DNA from: Chloroflexota bacterium | Lineage (GTDB): Bacteria; Chloroflexota; Limnocylindria; Limnocylindrales; CSP1-4 | NCBI GenBank assembly: GCA_017881985.1 | Contig: JADGQH010000154.1 | Coordinates: 1 to 7,711 of the forward strand | DNA length: 7,711 nucleotides | Reading direction: 5' to 3' | Part shown: positions 1 to 4,818 of the stretch, piece by piece | Layout of the letters: every line of letters begins with the position of its first letter | Numbering within the stretch: position 1 is the stretch's first letter | The notes under the pieces: model-generated | Databases searched by the model: none | What the model saw: only the letters and a program-made list of their open reading frames with translations | What the model was told of the DNA's origin: nothing | Made by a program: the position numbers and the translations under genes

Positions 1-1152
1 CGTCTCGACACGGCGGCCGAGCATGGCCTCGATGTCGCGCAGCAGCTTCGCCTCGTCGACGCAGACCAGCGAGAGCGCGATCCCGTCGACCCCGGCGCGC
101 CCCGTCCGGCCGATCCGGTGGACGTAGTCCTCCGGCACCATCGGGAGCTCGTAGTTGACGACGTGCGGGAGCGCCTCGATGTCGAGCCCGCGGGCCGCGA
201 TATCGGTTGCGACCAGGATGTCAACCCGGCCGGCCTTGAAATCGTTGAGGGCGCGAACGCGCTGTGGCTGGCTCTTGTTGCCGTGGATCGCGGCGGCCGC
301 GATCCCATCACGGACCAGCTGCTCCGAGAGCCGGCTGGCCCCGTGCTTGGTACGCGTGAACACGAGGGCCTGGCGGATGGCGCCGGTCCGGATGAGCCGG
401 CTCAGCAGCTCGCGCTTCCGCTCCCGGTCCACCGGGTGGACGACCTGGCGGACCAGCTCGGCGGGCGTGTTGCGTCGGGCGACCTCGACGGAGGCCGGTC
501 GGTCGAGGAAGCCGTCGGCCAGGCGCCGGATCTCGTCGGAGAAGGTGGCCGAGAAAAGGAGGTTCTGGCGCTTCGCGGGGAGCAGGGCGAGGATCTTGCG
601 GATATCCCGGATGAAGCCCATGTCCAGCATCCGGTCCGCCTCGTCGAGGACGAGGATCTCGACCCGCGAGAGGTCGATCGTCCGCTGGCCGACGTGGTCG
701 AGAAGCCGGCCCGGCGTCGCCACGACGATCTCGGGACCGGCGCGCAGGGCCCGGACCTGGGGGTCGAAGCCGACGCCGCCGTAGATCGTTGTGGAGCGGA
801 ACCGGTGGCGGGCGCCGTAGGTACGGACGCTCTCCTCGACCTGGAGCGCGAGCTCGCGGGTCGGCACGACGACAAGGACACGAATGGGACCGCGTCGGTC
901 CGTGGCGGGGACCCGCCGGTCCGTGATGGGAGCCTGCCGGTCGCCCGCCGGCGCTGCCGTCCCGAGCAGCTGGATGATCGGGAGGACGAACGCGGCGGTC
1001 TTGCCGGTCCCGGTCTGGGCGCCCGCGAGCACGTCGCGCCCGGCAAGGACGAGTGGGATCGCGGCCGCCTGGACGGGCGTGGGCTCGGTATAGCCCTGGT
1101 CCGCGACCGCGCGGAGGAGCTCGGGCGTCAGCCCGAGGTGATCGAATGACAT
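1..1152 (-). CDS. rhlE: RhlE-type DEAD-box ATP-dependent RNA helicase (3' end cut by window edge)
   Basis: ATP-dependent RNA helicase acting in the cytoplasm on structured RNA, as in ribosome assembly or mRNA decay. Reading leftward from the ATG at 1152, 384 codons stay open to the edge, so the C-terminal tail is missing. Visible motifs in order: Q motif GYTEPTPVQ (about residues 20-28), Walker A AQTGTGKT (45-52), PTRELA (97-102), GG (125-126), TPGRL (146-150), DEAD (170-173), SAT (201-203), then in the second RecA domain IHGNKSQ (289-295), ARGLD and HRIGRTGRAG near residue 344-353. IHGNKSQ is typical of the RhlE branch, which is why that subfamily is preferred over DeaD/CsdA. Both RecA domains are intact. 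The start is supported by AGGAG with a 10-base spacer. An unusual three-copy heptad repeat lies between motifs I and Ia (residues 69-89). The gene is divergent from the small membrane-protein ORF. The DEAD-box assignment is certain; the RhlE label is likely. Confidence 0.95.
   Translation of the reverse strand, partial: MSFDHLGLTPELLRAVADQGYTEPTPVQAAAIPLVLAGRDVLAGAQTGTGKTAAFVLPIIQLLGTAAPAGDRQAPITDRRVPATDRRGPIRVLVVVPTRELALQVEESVRTYGARHRFRSTTIYGGVGFDPQVRALRAGPEIVVATPGRLLDHVGQRTIDLSRVEILVLDEADRMLDMGFIRDIRKILALLPAKRQNLLFSATFSDEIRRLADGFLDRPASVEVARRNTPAELVRQVVHPVDRERKRELLSRLIRTGAIRQALVFTRTKHGASRLSEQLVRDGIAAAAIHGNKSQPQRVRALNDFKAGRVDILVATDIAARGLDIEALPHVVNYELPMVPEDYVHRIGRTGRAGVDGIALSLVCVDEAKLLRDIEAMLGRRVET
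886..948 (-). repeat. Three-copy 21-bp (7-codon) degenerate tandem repeat inside the helicase gene
   Basis: The encoded residues 69-89 read AGDRQAP, ITDRRVP, ATDRRGP, three heptads of the form x-(T/G)-D-R-(R/Q)-x-P. On the plus strand the shared core begins CGGTC at 896, 917 and 938, exactly 21 bases apart. The repeat sits in the variable loop between Walker A and motif Ia, where insertions do not disturb the catalytic core. It probably arose by local duplication. Its product is a basic/acidic, proline-punctuated surface loop. Confidence 0.7.
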
Positions 1153-1383
1153 GGAAATGACGCTCCTGGCGAGGCCCTCCCGCGCGATGGCGGGGCCCGG
1201 TCAGGGCGCTGGATGGATCGGGATCGCGGCTGGGAAACCGTGGCGCTGACCGGAGCGCCTATCGAACACGTACGCCGCGAGCATACCCGGAATCGCCGGA
1301 TGGCCCCTCCCGCGCGGCGGGAAGGCTCGATTCGCGCCGCACCGCCCTTGACGCGCGAGCCGGTCGAGGTTCACCGTGCGGAT
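1153..1383. other. Divergent intergenic region between the helicase and the small membrane-protein ORF
   Basis: About 230 bases that should hold the promoters of both flanking genes. On the minus strand a -10-like TATGCT lies at 1280-1285 but has no good -35, so it is only a candidate for the helicase. A GC-rich hairpin, TCCCGC-3-GCGGGA, occupies 1308-1322. The 12-mer CCCTCCCGCGCG occurs twice, at 1175-1186 and 1305-1316. If the small ORF used the ATG at 1213, most of this region would be coding, but that extension has no ribosome site and is not protein-like. Confidence 0.35.
1163..1167 (-). promoter_or_regulatory. Ribosome binding site of the helicase
   Basis: On the minus strand the sequence reads AGGAG followed by a 10-base spacer and ATG at 1152. 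It fixes the helicase start at MSFDHLGL, which is also where RhlE-family proteins normally begin. Confidence 0.6.
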
Positions 1384-1599
1384 GTGAACGACAGTGGTGG
1401 TGGCTATCGCATCGGTCCCGACGCGGGCGAAGTCTACGGCCTCGCGACCGCTCGCGAGCTCGAGCGCGGAACCAAGCCTCCTCGGCTCGAAACCGGCCGG
1501 TGGCCCAGCGGCCGGGTCGCGGTGCGCGCCGTGCTGCTCGTTGTCGCGCTGCTCATCGTGGCCGGCTGGGTGCTGACTGCGACGCACGGGCAGCTCTGA
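1384..1599 (+). CDS. Small single-pass membrane protein, hypothetical
   Basis: I do not recognise the family. From the GTG at 1384 the product has 71 residues: a hydrophilic N-terminal part of about 45 residues, then a hydrophobic segment (about 46-64, rich in V, L and A, ending near AGWVLTA) and a short tail THGQL. This layout suggests a C-terminally anchored membrane protein with its bulk in the cytoplasm. The codons are strongly GC-ending, as in neighbouring genes, and the hydrophobic run is coherent only in this frame. The start is uncertain. A GAGGT lies 13 bases before the GTG. The frame is open back to an ATG at 1213 (128 residues), but that extension is arginine/proline-rich, lacks a ribosome site and looks like non-coding GC-rich sequence. 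It ends 93 bases before the convergent LLM gene. Confidence 0.5.
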   Translation: MNDSGGGYRIGPDAGEVYGLATARELERGTKPPRLETGRWPSGRVAVRAVLLVVALLIVAGWVLTATHGQL

Positions 1600-1627
1600 G
1601 CGTCGCGATCCTGAGGGGGATTGAACT

Positions 1628-1655
1628 CGGGTCGCGGCCGGGTTCCTCCGACCCG
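1628..1655. terminator. Inverted repeat between convergent genes, possible bidirectional terminator
   Basis: The arms CGGGTCG (1628-1634) and CGACCCG (1649-1655) are perfect complements around a 14-base loop. The hairpin falls in the 93-base gap between the small membrane ORF and the LLM gene, which end toward each other, so its position suits a shared terminator. There is no T-run on either side, so an intrinsic terminator is not proven. Confidence 0.35.
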
Positions 1656-1692
1656 CAGCTGGGGCGGCGTCAAGTGCTTACCCACCGCACCT

Positions 1693-2586
1693 TCAGGCCA
1701 GCACGGCTCCAGACGCGCGGGCGTCGGCGGCGAACGACGCGAGGGCGTCATCCGAGATCACGGATTCGGGAAGGAGCGTCTGGACGCGGCTGACGCCCGC
1801 CTCGCGATACGCCGCCAGCACGTCCTGGCGGGCGCGCCCTGCCGGGGCGAGCTGCTCGTGCCAGATGTGCACCGAGATCGGCAGCGTCGCCGGGTCGCGC
1901 CCGATCTCCTCGCACCGGGAGCGGATCACGGGCAGTGCCTCTCGCACCTCACTGGGCTCGAGTCCATCGAGGTTCAGCTCATCGGCGAAGCGGGCGGCCA
2001 GACGCCAGGTCACGATCGGCCCATTGCCGCCCACCATCACCGGGACGCGCGGCTGCTGGACCGGCTTCGGGACGTTGATCGCGTCGCGCACGTGCGCGTG
2101 CGTGCCCTCGAACGTGGCGTGGTTCGCCCGTCCCGGTGCCAGCATCCGCGTGATGACCTCCAGGTCGTCGGCGAGCCGGGCGAGACGCTCCCTCGTCTCC
2201 GGGAATCCGTAGCCGTACGCCAGCCACTCGTCGCGCTTCCACCCGGCGCCGATGCCAAGCTCCATTCGGCCGCCGCTGATGGCATCCATCGTCGAGATCA
2301 TCTTCGCGGTCAGGGCGGGATTCCGGAACGCCGTGCAGATCACGATGTGCCCCAGGCGGACGCGCGACGTGAGCGCGGCGAGCGCCGCAAGCGCCGTGAA
2401 CGATTCGAACGTGATCTCGTCCGTCGGCCGCGGGACGGTGTGGAAGTGGTCGAAGAGCCAGACCGACTCGAAGCCGAGCGTCTCCGCCTGCCGGGCGACC
2501 TCTACGGTGCGGCGCCATGCAGTGAGCGTCTCCCATCCGTCGTACTCGCCGATCCACCCCTGTGGCGCGATGATCCCGACCTTCAT
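1693..2586 (-). CDS. LLM class, probably F420-dependent oxidoreductase (luciferase-like monooxygenase family)
   Basis: A flavin or deazaflavin enzyme of the bacterial luciferase-like TIM-barrel superfamily, with 297 residues, the normal full length. It starts MKVGIIAPQGW, then GFESVWLFDHFHTVPRPT (about 38-55), the strand and loop TSRVRLGH (73-80), the family signature GGRMELGIGAGWKRDEWLAYGYGF (105-128), and PVMVGGNG (in the C-terminal half) for cofactor phosphate binding. The DHFHTVPxPT and GIGAGWxxxEWxAYGYGFP patterns match the Rv1855c-like subgroup of F420-dependent LLM proteins. Relatives use reduced F420 or FMN for hydride transfer or monooxygenation; the substrate cannot be read from the sequence. 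The start is supported by GGAGGT close upstream. The gene is monocistronic here, flanked by a divergent small ORF and a convergent one. A perfect 17-bp palindrome 19 bases before the start suggests repression by a dimeric regulator. F420 versus FMN use is inferred. Confidence 0.92.
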   Translation of the reverse strand: MKVGIIAPQGWIGEYDGWETLTAWRRTVEVARQAETLGFESVWLFDHFHTVPRPTDEITFESFTALAALAALTSRVRLGHIVICTAFRNPALTAKMISTMDAISGGRMELGIGAGWKRDEWLAYGYGFPETRERLARLADDLEVITRMLAPGRANHATFEGTHAHVRDAINVPKPVQQPRVPVMVGGNGPIVTWRLAARFADELNLDGLEPSEVREALPVIRSRCEEIGRDPATLPISVHIWHEQLAPAGRARQDVLAAYREAGVSRVQTLLPESVISDDALASFAADARASGAVLA

Positions 2587-2589
2587 GGC

Positions 2590-2595
2590 ACCTCC
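2590..2595 (-). promoter_or_regulatory. Ribosome binding site of the LLM oxidoreductase
   Basis: The minus strand reads GGAGGT three bases before ATG at 2586 (five bases counted from the GGAG core). It supports the chosen start MKVGII. Confidence 0.6.
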
Positions 2596-2604
2596 AACCT
2601 GCGC

Positions 2605-2621
2605 GTGAACGGTCCGTTCAC
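2605..2621. promoter_or_regulatory. Perfect palindromic operator upstream of the LLM oxidoreductase
   Basis: GTGAACGGTCCGTTCAC consists of two 8-base arms around a single central base. It lies between the LLM start codon and a -10-like GATACT (2622-2627, minus strand), so it would cover the transcription start. A bound dimer would block transcription. The TGAAC...GTTCA form resembles operators of TetR-type regulators. No TetR gene is in the window; the nearby WYL regulator is another candidate. Confidence 0.65.
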
Positions 2622-2649
2622 AGTATCCCGGCCGCTGGATGGAGGTCGG
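2622..2649 (-). promoter_or_regulatory. Candidate promoter of the LLM oxidoreductase
   Basis: On the minus strand GATACT (2627 to 2622) could serve as the -10 box, with a weak -35 CCGACC (2649 to 2644) 16 bases upstream. It abuts the palindrome at 2605-2621. The assignment rests on position and weak consensus only. Confidence 0.3.
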
Positions 2650-2726
2650 TCGCGCGCCAACGGCGATTCAGGGGTTCGCAACGCCCTGGAGCTCCGCCTC
2701 CGAAGCGGCCGCAGCGCGTCGCTATT

Positions 2727-2745
2727 CCTGACAGGAACTGGCATC
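2727..2745. promoter_or_regulatory. Degenerate second copy of the WYL-gene operator, upstream of the 61-residue ORF
   Basis: CCTGACAGGAACTGGCATC matches the perfect 19-bp palindrome at 3954-3972 in 15 of 19 positions. The 12 bases TTCCTGACAGGA (2725-2736) are identical to those at 3952-3963. The left half-site is intact and the right half is degenerate. It lies about 50 bases before the ATG at 2796, a normal promoter distance. It is probably a weaker binding site of the WYL regulator. Confidence 0.5.
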
Positions 2746-2795
2746 AATGGCTGCGATGATCCCCTTCCAGGAAGGTAGCCCGGGGGGAACAGCGG

Positions 2796-2981
2796 ATGAT
2801 CAGCCAGATGGCGCTCGCAGTGGTCCAGTGGGAACGCGAGCGAGAGATCCAGGAAGCGATTCGTCGCAGGCGCCTGCTCGCGGGCGATGGTCCGGACCCG
2901 GACCTCGGAAGCGTGGCGATCGCCGCCCGATTGCGGCGCCGCGCTCGACCCACTCAGCCGGCTCGACTCGCGACCCCATAG
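2796..2981 (+). CDS. Candidate 61-residue charged small protein, unknown function
   Basis: I do not recognise the family. The product has 61 residues: a short mildly hydrophobic start (MISQMALAVVQW), a charged helix-forming stretch EREREIQEAIRRRRLL (about 13-28), and an arginine/proline-rich tail. It has no cysteines and no membrane segment. Support comes from a G-rich ribosome site (2782-2788) seven bases before the ATG and from a degenerate operator upstream. The third-position GC is lower than in the large genes (roughly three quarters), which weakens the case. Its last 28 bases overlap the 3' end of the convergent WYL gene. The basic helix could contact nucleic acid or a protein partner, but nothing visible decides this. 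It could be spurious. Confidence 0.45.
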   Translation: MISQMALAVVQWEREREIQEAIRRRRLLAGDGPDPDLGSVAIAARLRRRARPTQPARLATP

Positions 2982-3931
2982 CGCTCGGCGAGCCCGCGAG
3001 CGGCTGTCACCAGCCGCTCGCGAAGCTCCTCCGGACCCATCGCCTCGACTCGGCCTCCGAGACGCAGCAGGTCGAGATAGGCGATGTCCATCGACTCATG
3101 GCGGAACCGCACCGTCTCGCCCCCGTCCTCGCTCGCTCGGCCGACCCTGCGCAGCGTCGCCGCGGCGGTGGGTCCGATCGTTCGCTCCAGGGCCTCGCGG
3201 CAGCCGGGCTGGACCCGAGCCACAACCTCCACGGGCGCCTGTGCCTCCTCGAATCGGGCCGTCGAGGCGGCCCAGAAGGCCGCGAGGTCGAAGTCGGCAG
3301 GTCGCTCGAACACGTCGCCCAGGACCGCGTCCTCGATGCGCGAGACGCGGAACGTGCGTGGCTCGCCCTTCGAACGGGCCACCAGGTACCAGGTCCCGCC
3401 CTTGAGGACCAGCCCGAGGGGCGCCAGGCGGCGGCGCTCGACATGCTCCTCGCGACGGTAGGTCAGCTCGACCTCGCGGCCCTCCCAGACGGCCGACGCG
3501 AGCAGCTCGAGGCTGGGCATGAGCTCCGCCTGCTGGAACCAGCCTGGGGCGTCGAGGTGGAACCGCGCCTGGATCCGGGCCGCGCGGGTTCGCAGCTCGG
3601 GAGGAAGGGCCGCCATCACCTTGAGACGAGCGGCGGCGACGACCGTGCCCAGGCCGAGCTGTGCCGCCGGCCCCGGGAGCCCCGACAGGAAGAGCGCCTC
3701 GGCCTCCTCGGAGGTCAGGCCCGTGAGGCGGGTGCGGTACCCGTCCACGAGGCGGACGCCGCCCGCCGGACCGCGTTCGGCGTAGATCGGGACCCCGGCT
3801 TGGGCGAGCGCCTCGACATCGCGGTACACGGTCCGGACGGAGACCTCGAGCTCGCTCGCGAGCTGCGCCGAGGTCTGGTGGCCGCGGGCCTGGAGCAGCA
3901 GGAGCAGGTTGACGAGGCGGCTCGCGCGCAT
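2954..3931 (-). CDS. HTH-WYL (YafY/DeoR-like) transcriptional regulator
   Basis: A cytoplasmic DNA-binding regulator of about 325 residues, the usual length for the class. Residues 1-60 form an HTH_11 winged helix: LVNLLLLLQARG, TSAQLASELEVSVRTVYRDVEAL (recognition helix around 31-42), then the wing GPAGGVRLVDGY. The middle carries the WYL domain, with PLGLVLKGGTWYLVAR (171-186, WYL at 181-183) and FRVSRIED (195-201). The last 90 or so residues fit the WCX C-terminal extension. WYL domains are thought to sense ligands, in some cases nucleic acids or nucleotides. The start is ambiguous: TTG at 3940 gives 328 residues and ATG at 3931 gives 325. The ATG is preferred because MRASRLVNLLLLLQ is the usual beginning and because TATGCT (3945 to 3940) would then give a nearly leaderless mRNA. 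No ribosome site is visible. The palindrome just upstream implies autoregulation. Confidence 0.92.
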   Translation of the reverse strand: MRASRLVNLLLLLQARGHQTSAQLASELEVSVRTVYRDVEALAQAGVPIYAERGPAGGVRLVDGYRTRLTGLTSEEAEALFLSGLPGPAAQLGLGTVVAAARLKVMAALPPELRTRAARIQARFHLDAPGWFQQAELMPSLELLASAVWEGREVELTYRREEHVERRRLAPLGLVLKGGTWYLVARSKGEPRTFRVSRIEDAVLGDVFERPADFDLAAFWAASTARFEEAQAPVEVVARVQPGCREALERTIGPTAAATLRRVGRASEDGGETVRFRHESMDIAYLDLLRLGGRVEAMGPEELRERLVTAARGLAERYGVASRAG

Positions 3932-3939
3932 CGTCGCCA

Positions 3940-3945
3940 AGCATA
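3940..3945 (-). promoter_or_regulatory. Candidate -10 box of the WYL regulator gene, implying a leaderless transcript
   Basis: TATGCT on the minus strand ends eight bases before the ATG at 3931, so transcription would begin at or next to the start codon. A CTGACA in -35-like form lies inside the palindrome at 3954-3972, but the spacer is long (20 bases). The absence of any Shine-Dalgarno sequence agrees with leaderless translation. Confidence 0.35.
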
Positions 3946-3953
3946 GCCGGGTT

Positions 3954-3972
3954 CCTGACAGGACCTGTCAGG
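3954..3972. promoter_or_regulatory. 19-bp perfect palindrome in the WYL regulator promoter, probable autoregulatory operator
   Basis: CCTGACAGGACCTGTCAGG has two perfect 9-base arms around one central A. It ends 22 bases before the preferred ATG at 3931 and covers the -35 region of the regulator gene. Regulators with an HTH-WYL layout often bind such sites as dimers and control their own gene. A degenerate relative lies at 2727-2745. Confidence 0.75.
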
Positions 3973-4074
3973 TATTGGTGCGAGCCTCCGGCCGCGGTCG
4001 CCCGCACGACCTGCTCGTCGGCAGCCTGTTGGCGAGCTTCGCTTGCGTACGACCGCCCCCGGCCCCACGCCGCG

Positions 4075-4090
4075 TTCGGCGTCCGCCGAA
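4075..4090. repeat. 16-bp palindrome upstream of the redox operon
   Basis: TTCGGCGTCCGCCGAA has perfect 7-base arms around TC. It lies about 195 bases before the nuoE-like start. It could be a regulator site or a short hairpin. Its sequence is unlike the operators of the WYL and LLM genes. Confidence 0.4.
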
Positions 4091-4274
4091 GCAGCTCGGC
4101 CGGCGACGTGGGCGCGCGTATGTGCCGGCCGGCTCCCCGCGCGCATCAACGGCCGGTCCATTCTCGGCCGGATGGCCCTGTTGCGCGGATTCTCCTCACC
4201 CTAGCGTGGCTGCCATCGCCGTGCGTAATGCGGGCCACGTCTCTGCACCGGCCTGCGGAGCGCGGCCTTTGTTT

Positions 4275-4280
4275 GGAGGG
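4275..4280 (+). promoter_or_regulatory. Ribosome binding site of the NuoE-like gene
   Basis: GGAGGG lies four bases before ATG 4285. It selects this start over the in-frame ATG at 4108 and gives a 177-residue protein of normal NuoE length. Confidence 0.7.
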
Positions 4281-4284
4281 CTCG

Positions 4285-4818
4285 ATGACCGCCGGATCGG
4301 TCTCTGCGCTGCAACACTCCGAGGACCAGGACCTGATCGACCGGATCATCGGCGAGCGGGTTGGCCGTCCCGGCGCGCTCCTCGGCATCCTGGAGCAGCT
4401 GCAGGACCGCAACCCCCACAAGTTCCTCCCGATGGAGACGCTCGAGTACGTGGCGGCGCGCACGGGCATCCCCCAGTCGCAGGTCTACGGCGTCGCGACG
4501 TTCTTCGCGCTGTTCAACCTCGACCCGCAGGGCACGCACACCGTGGCCATCTGCCGCGGCACCGCGTGCCATACCCGCGGCTCGCGACCGCTGCTCGAGC
4601 GCGTGAAGCTCCAGCTCGGCCTTCGGGACAGCAGCGACGGCGCCGACAAGATCTCGCTGACGACCCCCGACCAGCGCTTCACGATCCGCACCGTCGCCTG
4701 TTTCGGCCAGTGCGCGCTCGCGCCGGTCGTGGAGATCGACCACGCGATCCGCGGCCACGTGAAGGAGCAGGTCCTGATTCGCGAGGTCGAGGCCCTGCGA
4801 CGGGAGGGGGCGCGATGA
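4285..4818 (+). CDS. nuoE: NuoE-like [2Fe-2S] subunit of an NAD(P)H-dependent oxidoreductase (24-kDa family)
   Basis: A thioredoxin-fold ferredoxin subunit of 177 residues that passes electrons to or from a NuoF-type flavoprotein. The N-terminal helical part contains the conserved PxGALLGILEQLQ-like segment (about 29-40) and the LEYVAARTGIPQSQVYGVATFFALF region (53-77), both standard for NuoE. The cluster ligands are all present: C90 and C95 in CRGTACHTRG, and C139 and C143 in CFGQC, the usual C-x4-C...C-x3-C set. The gene overlaps its downstream partner by ATGA, so translation is probably coupled. The same family serves complex I, NAD-linked formate dehydrogenases, [FeFe]- and [NiFe]-hydrogenases and bifurcating transhydrogenases. 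The fused partner argues against complex I and for a soluble redox module. The symbol denotes family, not complex I membership. Confidence 0.93.
   Translation: MTAGSVSALQHSEDQDLIDRIIGERVGRPGALLGILEQLQDRNPHKFLPMETLEYVAARTGIPQSQVYGVATFFALFNLDPQGTHTVAICRGTACHTRGSRPLLERVKLQLGLRDSSDGADKISLTTPDQRFTIRTVACFGQCALAPVVEIDHAIRGHVKEQVLIREVEALRREGAR

Larger units (their letters stand above)
3973..4284. other. Intergenic region before the NuoE/NuoF-GltD operon
   Basis: This 312-base stretch separates the divergent WYL gene and redox operon. The nuoE frame is open back to an ATG at 4108, but those 59 extra codons are unlike any NuoE and lack a ribosome site. A 16-bp palindrome occurs at 4075-4090. TTGCGC (4181-4186) and TAGCGT (4202-4207) could be a poor -35/-10 pair with a 15-base spacer. 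CGGCCGG occurs at 4150-4156 and 4165-4171, within the GCCGGCC-rich background. No RNA gene or terminator is evident. Confidence 0.4.

Noticed and set aside
118..1149. A 343-codon plus-strand frame opposite the helicase
   Set aside because: It is the antisense shadow of the DEAD-box gene, all of whose motifs are present on the minus strand.
1175..1316. 12-mer CCCTCCCGCGCG repeated at 1175-1186 and 1305-1316
   Set aside because: Two GC-only short copies in a GC-rich region, without further similarity around them; probably chance.
1610..1660. tRNA-like fragment (GTTCAATCCC on the minus strand)
   Set aside because: The flanking bases do not form a T-stem, and no acceptor, anticodon or D arm could be found.
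2747..3946. A 399-codon plus-strand frame across the WYL gene
   Set aside because: Antisense shadow. The minus strand has intact HTH and WYL motifs, and this frame has no ribosome site.
4124..4171. Cluster of CGGCCGG/GCCGGCCGGC motifs
   Set aside because: Short self-complementary GC motifs are frequent at this base composition, and no regular spacing extends beyond two copies.
4108..4284. N-terminal extension of the NuoE-like protein from the ATG at 4108
   Set aside because: The extra 59 residues do not resemble NuoE, and GGAGGG sits directly before ATG 4285.
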